Shown: piece by piece, positions 1 through 6,322 of the stretch | Layout: every line of letters starts with the position of its first letter | Position numbering within the stretch: the first letter of the stretch is position 1 | Assembly: GCA_029260195.1 (NCBI GenBank) | Contig: JAJDDS010000067.1 | Location: forward strand, 1 to 6,322 | Origin: Phycisphaerae bacterium | GTDB lineage: Bacteria > Planctomycetota > Phycisphaerae > UBA1845 | Direction of reading: 5' to 3' | DNA: 6,322 nucleotides | Notes under the pieces: model-generated | What the model was told of the DNA's origin: nothing | The model's input: only the letters and a program-made list of their open reading frames with translations | Database searches by the model: none | Program-made: the position numbers and the translations under genes

Positions 1-696
1 CATCTCGCCGGTGACGACATCGCGATCGCCCGCATTCAAATCCCGTGGTGGGGGTACGCGACGCTGGGATTAGCCTATGCGGGGATGGGGTTCACGAGTG
101 GCGTTGCTCGGCCTGAAACAGGTCGACGCGGCTGGCGGCGCGCGGCCGTCACCGTCGCGACGACGGCGATCATCGCCGCGGGAATCGCCCCGCCCGCGGG
201 CGCGATGTTCGGCGGTCTTCAGCGTGACACGCGGTGTCTCTACGATCTCCCCGCGCTGCGCGCCATGATGGAAACACTCGAGTCGGTATCCGACAAAGGT
301 GATGTCGTCTTTACGGACGATTGGGACGTCTTTCCCGTCTACTTCTACCTCAACCACCGCAACCACTACGTCGTCGGGCTCGACCCGAAGTTCTCGCACG
401 AGAAGGACCCGGAGCTATGGGAGCGTTACGTGCGTATTTCCCGCGGACAGGTTCCGGAGAAGCGCACGGTCAAAGTGCGGGAGGGTGGTCGTGCGGTAGA
501 GAAGCGTATCGACATCCGCCTGGGTGACATCCGCGACCAGTTCCATGCCGAGTTCGTCATCGTCGATTCCGATCATCGCGCTCTCGCCGAGAAACTCGAT
601 GCCGCCCCCGCGTTCGCCGAGCGGATCTTCCCCGAGACCGTGCGCCGGAGCGAACAGCCCCCCTATCGGCTCTATCGGATTCTGTTCCAGGATTGA
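1..696 (+). CDS. C-terminal part of a multi-pass membrane protein, glycosyltransferase-like (GT-C/PMT-type), 5' end outside window
   Basis: The frame is open from base 1 to a TGA at 694-696, giving 231 visible residues; the ATG at 85 is internal, because the hydrophobic stretch before it belongs to the same protein. Visible residues 12-31 and 48-70 are two hydrophobic segments, the last membrane helices. From about residue 80 a soluble domain follows. It carries the block DDWDVFP (106-112), then NHRNHYVVGLDP (118-129), then ELWERY and RGQVPEK, and near the end FVIVDSDH. From memory this D-W-D-x-F-P / N-x-x-N-x-Y-x-V-G-L-D-P pattern is the C-terminal domain found on large bacterial membrane proteins related to dolichyl-phosphate-mannose-type glycosyltransferases; its own function is not established. 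A charged stretch (roughly 146-170, VKVREGGRAVEKR) separates the two halves and may be an insertion. The catalytic loops would be upstream and are not visible, so enzymatic activity is inferred only. It is convergent with the next gene. Confidence 0.72.
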   Translation, partial: HLAGDDIAIARIQIPWWGYATLGLAYAGMGFTSGVARPETGRRGWRRAAVTVATTAIIAAGIAPPAGAMFGGLQRDTRCLYDLPALRAMMETLESVSDKGDVVFTDDWDVFPVYFYLNHRNHYVVGLDPKFSHEKDPELWERYVRISRGQVPEKRTVKVREGGRAVEKRIDIRLGDIRDQFHAEFVIVDSDHRALAEKLDAAPAFAERIFPETVRRSEQPPYRLYRILFQD

Positions 697-697
697 T

Positions 698-727
698 CGG
701 GCGAATGGCGCGTGCGGAGTTCGCCCG
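698..727. terminator. Inverted repeat in convergent gap, possible bidirectional terminator
   Basis: The 8-base arm CGGGCGAA (698-705) is perfectly complemented by TTCGCCCG (720-727), with a 14-base loop. It fills most of the 36 bases between the stop codons of the two converging genes, which is where a shared terminator is expected. Neither side has a T-tract, so classic Rho-independent termination is doubtful. The stem may only protect 3' ends or act with Rho. Confidence 0.4.
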
Positions 728-732
728 CCAAG

Positions 733-1446
733 CTATGGACCTGCCGAAGCGGCGACCATCTGGCGGCGGATCGCTTCCGGTACCAACCAGCTCGCCATTT
801 CGTCACCCGGGTCGAGCGACTTCACTTCCCGCGCCGGGACGCCGACGACCGTCGTCAGCGGGTCTACGTTCCGAACCACCACCGCCCCCGCGCCGATGAC
901 CGCCTCGCATCCGATGCGCAGGCACTGAATGATCGTCGCGCCGATGCCAACAAACGCTCCTGATTCTACGGTCACGCGACCGGCTAATCGCGCGCCCGGG
1001 CAGATGTGTGTGGCTGTTCCGATCATCGACTCGTGATCAACGATGCAGCCCGTGTTGAGAATGGTGGAGTCGCCGATCTGGCAGTGCGCGCACACGAGTG
1101 CCCCCGCAGCCACCACGACATTCCGACCGAGCGTTGCATTGGAGGCGATGTTGGCGGACGGATGCACGGCGTTGAGCAGCTTGAGTTCAGCCTCCTCGCA
1201 CCGTTCCGCGTACCGGCGGCGCACTCCGTTGTCACCGATCGCCACGACGGCAGCATGGACTCCAAGTGTGTCTTTGAGCGCCGGTATGGCGGACATGCCC
1301 CCGAAGACTTCCCGGCCGTCGACCCAACGCCCGTGGATCTTCGCGTTGGAATCGACGAAACCAACGACTTCGTGTTCGCCGGCAGCCAGGAGGATGTCCA
1401 AGACGACCCGTCCATGTCCGCCGCAGCCGACTACAATGCACTTCAT
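733..1446 (-). CDS. NeuD/PglD-family sugar O- or N-acyltransferase
   Basis: A complete 237-residue protein, the usual size for the NeuD/PglD family. These cytoplasmic, typically trimeric enzymes move an acetyl group from acetyl-CoA to a sugar or nucleotide sugar. Residues 1-95 form the N-terminal sugar-nucleotide-binding Rossmann-like part with the glycine motif GCGGHG (7-12), and VAIGDNGVRRRYA (68-80) is the second typical block. From about 95 to 205 hexapeptide repeats of the [LIV]-G-x-x-x-x type build a left-handed beta-helix (NATLGRNVVVAAGALV, ATHICPGARLAGRV, AFVGIGATI, AVIGAGAVV), closed by GVPAR (202-206). H138-E139 in NTGCIVDHE matches the catalytic His-Glu of PglD. An extra tail of about 30 residues follows GVPAR. 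The ATG at 1446 is the first start after an in-frame TGA (1483-1485, read on the minus strand) and has a GGAG 6 bases upstream. No aminosugar or sialic-acid synthesis gene is in view, so the substrate (acetylated bacillosamine-, sialic- or perosamine-type sugar) cannot be given. A role in modifying an envelope polysaccharide is inferred from context. Confidence 0.9.
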   Translation of the reverse strand: MKCIVVGCGGHGRVVLDILLAAGEHEVVGFVDSNAKIHGRWVDGREVFGGMSAIPALKDTLGVHAAVVAIGDNGVRRRYAERCEEAELKLLNAVHPSANIASNATLGRNVVVAAGALVCAHCQIGDSTILNTGCIVDHESMIGTATHICPGARLAGRVTVESGAFVGIGATIIQCLRIGCEAVIGAGAVVVRNVDPLTTVVGVPAREVKSLDPGDEMASWLVPEAIRRQMVAASAGP

Positions 1447-1452
1447 GAGGTG

Positions 1453-1456
1453 CTCC
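1453..1456 (-). promoter_or_regulatory. Ribosome binding site of the acyltransferase gene
   Basis: GGAG on the minus strand lies 6 bases before the ATG at 1446. The in-frame TGA 39 bases upstream leaves no other ATG, GTG or TTG in between, so this site fixes the start. Confidence 0.65.
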
Positions 1457-1575
1457 GGTCCGGTGAAGAGGGAGACTACCAGTCAGTTATCGGGCAGCCG
1501 GTGGCTGGACTGAACCGGAATTCGGGGGCTCGGGTACATCCAAGACGAGTTGGATTGCGCGGCGTTCGGTGCCGA

Positions 1576-1604
1576 TTGACCAGATGGGGTGCGCGGGGTA
1601 TGCT
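1576..1604 (+). promoter_or_regulatory. Candidate sigma70-type promoter for the EpsI-like/TPR operon
   Basis: TTGACC (1576-1581, five of six matches to the -35 consensus) is followed by exactly 17 bases and then TATGCT (1599-1604, four of six matches to the -10 consensus). It lies in the divergent intergenic region and points at the EpsI-like gene. It would start transcription near 1611, leaving a leader of about 58 bases. The surrounding DNA is GC-rich, so a box pair with ideal spacing is less likely by chance, but promoter consensus in this organism is unknown. No convincing operator was seen. The only promoter-like pair found for the opposite gene (TTCAGT, 17 bases, GATAAC on the minus strand) is weak. 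Confidence 0.45.
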
Positions 1605-1669
1605 CCGATAAGTCAGATCGGGGCGCGACCGGCGTGATGCGCAAAGTTGTCATTGACAGGTACTTATAG

Positions 1670-2461
1670 ATGCCCCGCAAAGAAACTCTTCGGGACGGGA
1701 CGTTCTGGAGCGTCCCCTTTGTCATTTGCCTGATCGTGCTGGGCGTCACCGCGGCTTGTCTCGGTCCGGTCACGCGCTACATGAAGGTCACGCTGGCGAA
1801 GGAAGCCATCGCACTCCGCAGTTCGCTCGCGCGCATGGACAAGTCACGGCTTGGGCCATACCGGTTCTACCACCAGAACACGCTCGAAAGCGCCGTCGTC
1901 GATACGCTCGGGACGGAGGAGTACATCGACTGGGTCCTTGAGGATACGACCCTCGTTGGAACGAAGAGCCCGTTGCGGTTCGCCCATCTTTTCGTCACGT
2001 ACTATACGGGAGAGCCCGACGCCGTTCCCCACACGCCGGACCATTGCTACCGCGGTTCGGGTTACACGCCGGAATCCGCCAAAAACACGACCCTTCACAT
2101 CGCCACGCTGACTGGGGCGCCCGACATCCCCGTGCGCACGCTGCACTTCGTTAAGTCCGCCCTGTTCGATGCTGACAAGATCCCCGTCGTCTACACGTTT
2201 CATTGCAATGGCCGATTCGTTGCGACGGCGAACGGTGTGCGCGCCGCGGCAAACAACCCGCTCGACAAGTACGCCTACTTCAGCAAGGTCGAGCTCACTT
2301 TCGGATGGGAGAACGCCCATCCCCACTACCCGTCGTGGGAGAACGCCATCGCCGCCTCGGAGCGGCTTTTCCAGCACGTGCTGCCCCTGCTCGTTGAGGA
2401 GCACTGGCCTGATTGGCAGGCCGTCAAAGACTCCGAAGCCCAGAACGCCGAGGACGGTTGA
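1670..2461 (+). CDS. epsI: EpsI-like exosortase-associated protein (DUF3485 type), single-pass membrane protein
   Basis: A 263-residue protein with a short basic N-terminus, one membrane helix (about 12-33) and a soluble domain expected to face the periplasm. Three features point to the EpsI family: a segment after the helix (LGPYRFYHQNT, 61-71) leading into LGTEEYIDWVLED (80-92); the strand LRFAHLFVTYYTG (102-114); and the block VPHTPDHCYRGSGY (119-132). The block corresponds to the family's H-[ST]-P-x-x-C-x-x-G-x-G-[WY] core, here H121, P123, C126, G129, G131 and Y132. VVYTFHCNGRF (173-183) fits the later strand pair. EpsI proteins accompany, or are fused to, exosortases in exopolysaccharide/PEP-CTERM loci; their biochemical role is not settled. 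Length is close to the stand-alone family, with an acidic tail. The ATG at 1670 directly follows an in-frame TAG (1667-1669), so no earlier start exists. ACAGG (1656-1660) is only a weak Shine-Dalgarno. The gene heads a probable operon with the TPR gene 64 bases downstream. The family call is from motif memory and is divergent, so it could also be a related, unnamed family. Confidence 0.7.
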   Translation: MPRKETLRDGTFWSVPFVICLIVLGVTAACLGPVTRYMKVTLAKEAIALRSSLARMDKSRLGPYRFYHQNTLESAVVDTLGTEEYIDWVLEDTTLVGTKSPLRFAHLFVTYYTGEPDAVPHTPDHCYRGSGYTPESAKNTTLHIATLTGAPDIPVRTLHFVKSALFDADKIPVVYTFHCNGRFVATANGVRAAANNPLDKYAYFSKVELTFGWENAHPHYPSWENAIAASERLFQHVLPLLVEEHWPDWQAVKDSEAQNAEDG

Positions 2462-2514
2462 CGGTTCACCGTTGTCCCGTTCAACACCTGTCCACGCGAG
2501 ATCAAACCGGAAGT

Positions 2515-2518
2515 AGGA
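2515..2518 (+). promoter_or_regulatory. Ribosome binding site of the TPR gene
   Basis: AGGA lies 7 bases before the ATG at 2526. It overlaps an in-frame TAG (2514-2516), so translation cannot start further upstream and 2526 is the only sensible start. The site is stronger than that of the preceding gene. Confidence 0.65.
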
Positions 2519-2525
2519 CCCGCCC

Positions 2526-5500
2526 ATGGCAAAGAAACTGAACAAAAATATTGTCGCCGCGCTGACCGCCATCGCTTTCATCGCCACCACTGCCATCGGC
2601 GTCATTCTGATCAAATCCCTCCAGAAGTCCGACCCCAAGCATTGGGCCACGCTCGCCGAACGCGCCGCCGCGGAGGAAGACTGGGAACAGGCAAAGCTCA
2701 ACTACAATCGTGCCTTCGAGGTCTCCAAGGACCCCCGGTACCTCGTCGACGTCGGACGGATGCTCTACAAGGGGGGCGATGAGATCCAGGCGTTCATGTT
2801 CTGGAACCACGCGGTGACTCAGGATCCTTTCCTGGTCGAGGCGCACGACAAAATCATCGACCTGAGGATCGAGTTCGCTGAGATGGCCCGGCAGCCGGCT
2901 GGGTGGGTGCGCCTCAAGGCCGATGCGGAGAAGCTCATCCAGGTGGACGCCCAGAACGCGAAAGGACTCTTCGCCCGCGGCTACGCGCTGACGCAGCTCT
3001 CCGCCGACGACGGCGGAAACGTTCGCACGGGGATCGAAGACATCCGCCGGGCCGTCGAAATCGCCCCCGAGGTCATCCAGTACTCCGTGCGTCTCGCCAC
3101 GTACTACCTCAGCGACAACCGATCAGAGGAGGCTGAACGGATTCTCACTCGCCTCGTCGCCCAGAACACCGACTCCGGTGACGACGCCGCGACAGTCCGC
3201 TTTACCTACGCCCGCTTCCTCGGCGCCATGAAGCGACACAACGAAGCCATCAACATGTTCGACGATGCGGCCGCCCACGCCGGCGACGATCCGAAGGTTC
3301 GCGCCAATGTCAAATCCGAATTCGCCCAGTATTGGACCGGGAGATGGTATCGAAAAGCGCGCGACCCCCAAGCCGCCGAAGACATCGTCGAGTACCACGA
3401 GAACGCCAAGACTCTCCTTGAGCAGAGCATCGATCTCGATGAGGATGCCTTCGTTCCGTATATGCTTCTCTCCGAACTTCACTCCTATCGAAATGACCAC
3501 GCTCGCGCCATCGCCGTTTGCGAGCGACGCATTGCGCGATCGATCAACCGCCGGGGAATAAAGGTCGGGTCGCGCAAATACGCCCTCTACCTGCTACTGC
3601 TCAAAGCCGCGGACGAGTGTTTGGCTCGCGCCGCCACGCTCGACACCAACGATCCCGAGTTCATTAGTCTGCTGGACAAAGCCTCCGTCTTCTGCAAAGA
3701 CGCAGCCGCCGAATTCCCGGACCGCGGAATCGGGCTTCACACGATGGGCAAGGTCAAGCTTGCCCAGGGTAACGAACTCGAAGCCATCCGGTTTTTCCAG
3801 CTGGCTGATCGAGCGCCGGGAGTCGTCAACTGGCGCAACGCCAAGCTCCTCGCACAACTTCTCCTTCGTCAGGGCCAGTCCGGCGCTGCGCTCACGACCA
3901 TCGTCGCCGCGTTCGACGCCAAGGATGCAGATTCCTCGTGTTGGTTGGTCGCCGCCCAAGCCGCCCTCGCCACCGGCGACGCAGCCGCCGCCCTCCGATA
4001 CACTGACGACGTCCTGCGACGCCCGGGTAACAACCAGCCTGCCCTTCGTATCAAGGTAGAGGCGCTCCGCCAACTCGGCAGAACCGAACTGGCTGACGCG
4101 ATCGCCTCGGAACTTGCCACCGACGACCCCGCCGACCTCGCGCTCCAAGCCAACAGCCTCATGGTCCGGGGCAACGTCGACGAAGCCCTCAATGTCATGC
4201 ACCGTGTTCTGGAGCTCGCCCCCGCCAACGTGTCGGTGCTAAGGAAGATGACCGAGATCCTCATCGCCAAGAATCGACCCGAAGAAGCGCTCGAACTCAT
4301 CAACAAAGGGCTCTCCGCCAATCCCGAAAGCTGGGAACTCGCGCTGCTCGCGACCCACGTCGACGGCAGTCTCGCGGACGACGCCCGCGCGAACAGGCAA
4401 CGCGAAATCCTCGGCGGCATTCCGGATCCCTATCGGCGAAACTACGAGTTGATCAACTGGTACGGACGACGCGGCGAGAAGGAACGCTACGCTGAGACCC
4501 TGCGCGAGCTCGAACAACTCCTCGACGCTCCCACGGGTGAAGTCGATCAGGCTACCGCCAGGCGCTATCTCAGAGACCTGACCGAACGGCAGTTTCTTTT
4601 TGCCGTCAGCGCAGGCGACTCCGCCGAGGTCGAACGCGTCGTCAACCGCGCCGTCAAACTGAACGTCGACGGCGCCGACGGGCTCGTCTACCGCGGACGC
4701 GCTCATATGGCCAATCGTCAACCGGATCTCGCGCTCGACTCCTTCACGGCGGCCATCCAGAAGCAACCCGCCAACGCCCGAGTCCTCACGTTCATTGGGC
4801 AGTGTCACATGGCGCTCGAGCCACCCCAGACCCTCGAAGCGATGAACAGCTTTGAACGCGCCGTCGCCGCCGATCCAAACGATGGGATGGCTCAGAAAGG
4901 TCTCGCGATCCTGGCTCAACTTCGCGGGGACGACGCCGAACTCCGGGCGCGTGTGGCCCGCTGCGCCGATCTCCTGCCCGATGATCCATGGGTCCAGGCC
5001 CAAATGCTCGCTCAGCGCGAGGAGTCCTCCCCCGCCGAGGGAATCCGCCGACGACTGCAAATCCGAAAAGACGATCCGGGCAACGTCCAGAATCTGCTCG
5101 CGCTCGCGCGGTTATACGAGTTGGAAAACGCGCACGACGAAGCCACCGAGTGCTACACAACCGCCCTCAATACCCCCGATGTCGACCGCACTGCGATCAT
5201 GTCCGCCACGACCTTCTTCCGCAAGATCGGCGCCAACGATCGCGCACTCGAGATCTGCGAGCAATTCGTCCAACGCGCCCAAGGTGACGAAATGAAGGTC
5301 AACGCCATTCTCCTCGTCGCAAACCACTGGCACGAAGTCGGCGATCCCGAGGAGACTGAGCGGGCGCTACGCCGCGCCGCGGACATTGCTGAGACGGTCG
5401 AGGTCTGCGCAGCCTATGCGAAGTTCAAGACCGATACCGGCGATTTTCCCGCCGCACTCGAATGGTACGCCCGCGCCATCACCCTTACCGACAAGAACGC

Positions 5501-6322
5501 TCCCGCACTCTCCGTCCACTTCCGGCGCAATCGCATCGACGCGCTCTTCAGAGCCAAGGAGCACGAAACCGCCCAGCGAGAAATCGACGAGTTCATCGCG
5601 AAATATCCCGAGGATTCGGCCGGACTATTGATGCGCAGCGCGATCGACACCGTGCGCGGAGACATTGACGCCGCGGTTTCTCACCTCGATCGCTACCTCG
5701 AAGAGCGCCCCGACGACCTCACGGCGATGCTTCAACGCGCGCGGCTTGCCTTCTCCCAGGGACGGTACGCTGTGGCCGTTCGCGATCTTGAACAACTACG
5801 GAGCATCGACCCCAGGTACCAGAACTACGCCGCTCGCGTCCTTCTCGCCGATGGCTACGCGCTCACGCAAAAATCCAGCCTTGCCTACGAAGAACTCGAT
5901 TCGATCGTTCGAGAAGACCCCACCGCCACCGATGTGGCTGTCCACCTTGTGGTCCTCTATGGTGAACATGACCGATTCGCCGACGCGGAACGCGTCTGCA
6001 CGTCCATGGCGAACCGCTACCCGAGGTCCCCCGTCTGGGTCAAGAACCGCGGTGATATAAGGTCCAAGGTCGGAAGCATCCAGACCGCGCTCGCCGATTA
6101 CGAACGCGCCGCCAGCCTCGCGAACCACGCCCCCCACTACGCCTCAGCGCTCCTCGCCGCTTACGCCAAATTCGATCAATACGAAAGGGGCATTGACTAC
6201 TACACCCAGACCCTCCCCGGCGATCTCAGGACCCCGCGCGTCGTCCTCCGTTATGGCGAACTTCTCGCCGGCGCCGGACGCGTCGAAGAAGCCGTCCCCC
6301 AATTCCTCGGCGCTTTCCGCGA
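2526..6322 (+). CDS. Giant membrane-anchored TPR-repeat protein, 3' end outside window (PrsT-like role possible)
   Basis: The frame is open from the ATG at 2526 to the window end: 1265 residues without a stop. A short basic N-terminus (KKLNK) precedes one hydrophobic helix (about 9-29) with no lipobox cysteine, so it should be anchored in the inner membrane with the rest in the periplasm. The remainder is almost all helical, made of degenerate 34-residue tetratricopeptide repeats. Clear units lie near 39-72 (EDWEQAKLNYNRAFE), 73-104, 186-218 (SEEAERILTRLV), 535-602 (two in tandem, VDEALNVMHRVLELAP and PEEALELINKGLSANP), 719-788 (two), 853-887 (HDEATECYTTAL), 960-993 (GDFPAALEWYARAI), and several from 1033 to the end. 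TPR arrays are protein-protein scaffolds; no catalytic domain is visible. In proteobacterial PEP-CTERM/exopolysaccharide loci a large TPR lipoprotein (PrsT) is encoded near EpsI. Position 64 bases after the EpsI-like gene suggests a similar scaffold for polymer assembly or export. This is inferred from context; the sequence itself shows only a TPR protein. Confidence 0.9.
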   Translation, partial: MAKKLNKNIVAALTAIAFIATTAIGVILIKSLQKSDPKHWATLAERAAAEEDWEQAKLNYNRAFEVSKDPRYLVDVGRMLYKGGDEIQAFMFWNHAVTQDPFLVEAHDKIIDLRIEFAEMARQPAGWVRLKADAEKLIQVDAQNAKGLFARGYALTQLSADDGGNVRTGIEDIRRAVEIAPEVIQYSVRLATYYLSDNRSEEAERILTRLVAQNTDSGDDAATVRFTYARFLGAMKRHNEAINMFDDAAAHAGDDPKVRANVKSEFAQYWTGRWYRKARDPQAAEDIVEYHENAKTLLEQSIDLDEDAFVPYMLLSELHSYRNDHARAIAVCERRIARSINRRGIKVGSRKYALYLLLLKAADECLARAATLDTNDPEFISLLDKASVFCKDAAAEFPDRGIGLHTMGKVKLAQGNELEAIRFFQLADRAPGVVNWRNAKLLAQLLLRQGQSGAALTTIVAAFDAKDADSSCWLVAAQAALATGDAAAALRYTDDVLRRPGNNQPALRIKVEALRQLGRTELADAIASELATDDPADLALQANSLMVRGNVDEALNVMHRVLELAPANVSVLRKMTEILIAKNRPEEALELINKGLSANPESWELALLATHVDGSLADDARANRQREILGGIPDPYRRNYELINWYGRRGEKERYAETLRELEQLLDAPTGEVDQATARRYLRDLTERQFLFAVSAGDSAEVERVVNRAVKLNVDGADGLVYRGRAHMANRQPDLALDSFTAAIQKQPANARVLTFIGQCHMALEPPQTLEAMNSFERAVAADPNDGMAQKGLAILAQLRGDDAELRARVARCADLLPDDPWVQAQMLAQREESSPAEGIRRRLQIRKDDPGNVQNLLALARLYELENAHDEATECYTTALNTPDVDRTAIMSATTFFRKIGANDRALEICEQFVQRAQGDEMKVNAILLVANHWHEVGDPEETERALRRAADIAETVEVCAAYAKFKTDTGDFPAALEWYARAITLTDKNAPALSVHFRRNRIDALFRAKEHETAQREIDEFIAKYPEDSAGLLMRSAIDTVRGDIDAAVSHLDRYLEERPDDLTAMLQRARLAFSQGRYAVAVRDLEQLRSIDPRYQNYAARVLLADGYALTQKSSLAYEELDSIVREDPTATDVAVHLVVLYGEHDRFADAERVCTSMANRYPRSPVWVKNRGDIRSKVGSIQTALADYERAASLANHAPHYASALLAAYAKFDQYERGIDYYTQTLPGDLRTPRVVLRYGELLAGAGRVEEAVPQFLGAFR

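Noticed and set aside
1006..1611. 201-codon plus-strand frame opposite the acyltransferase
   Set aside because: It runs antisense to a gene with intact hexapeptide repeats and catalytic His-Glu, and its product resembles no family.
1653..1658. Perfect TTGACA box just before the EpsI-like start codon
   Set aside because: The start codon is only 11 bases further on, and no -10 box lies at the right spacing; a promoter here would begin transcription inside the gene.
2452..2478. Tandem ACGGTT repeats and an ACGGT/ACCGT dyad at the end of the EpsI-like gene
   Set aside because: The stem is only 5 bp with a 2- or 9-base loop and no T-tract. It is too weak to call a terminator between two genes that look co-transcribed.
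1844..2701. 285-codon open frame on the minus strand opposite the EpsI-like gene
   Set aside because: It spans two well-supported plus-strand genes and the gap between them. Its product is low in recognisable motifs, and long antisense frames are common in GC-rich DNA.
4239..5060. Long minus-strand frames under the TPR gene (also 3594-4202)
   Set aside because: The plus-strand frame is continuous with clear TPR periodicity throughout. The antisense products look like codon-bias shadows.
2526..6322. Near-identical internal DNA repeats or recombination within the TPR gene
   Set aside because: The repeats are visible only at protein level and are strongly diverged; I saw no long repeated DNA segment.

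Overview
The window is GC-rich bacterial chromosomal DNA with four protein-coding genes, two of them cut by the window edges. No RNA gene, CRISPR array, insertion sequence or phage gene was seen. Gene content (a stand-alone EpsI-type exosortase-associated protein, a very long membrane-anchored TPR protein, a sugar O-acyltransferase and a membrane glycosyltransferase-like protein) fits a Gram-negative bacterium that makes surface polysaccharide. The form of the EpsI-like protein, the giant TPR partner and the base composition make Planctomycetota my best guess. This is inference from protein style, not a phylogenetic result; Verrucomicrobiota or another exosortase-bearing group remains possible.

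Layout: (1) 1-696, plus strand, is the 3' end of a multi-pass membrane protein with a soluble C-terminal domain of the kind found on large membrane glycosyltransferase-like (GT-C/PMT-type) proteins. (2) 697-732 is a 36-base convergent gap holding an 8-bp perfect inverted repeat, probably a shared terminator. (3) 733-1446, minus strand, is a complete NeuD/PglD-family left-handed beta-helix acyltransferase. (4) 1447-1669 is a divergent intergenic region with a good sigma70-type promoter candidate pointing right. (5) 1670-2461, plus strand, is a small single-pass protein that I read as EpsI-like (exosortase-associated, DUF3485-type). (6) 2526-6322, plus strand, is the first 1265 residues of an open-ended TPR protein with one N-terminal membrane helix; it continues past the window.

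The EpsI-like and TPR genes lie 64 bases apart on the same strand and probably form one operon. In proteobacterial exosortase (PEP-CTERM) loci, EpsI and the TPR lipoprotein PrsT sit beside exopolysaccharide genes. The arrangement here looks like a divergent counterpart, with an inner-membrane-anchored TPR scaffold instead of a lipoprotein. The acyltransferase and the glycosyltransferase-like protein would fit sugar modification and polymer building for the same envelope product. No exosortase (the membrane cysteine transpeptidase) and no PEP-CTERM substrate are visible here, so the system assignment rests on the EpsI call and on context.
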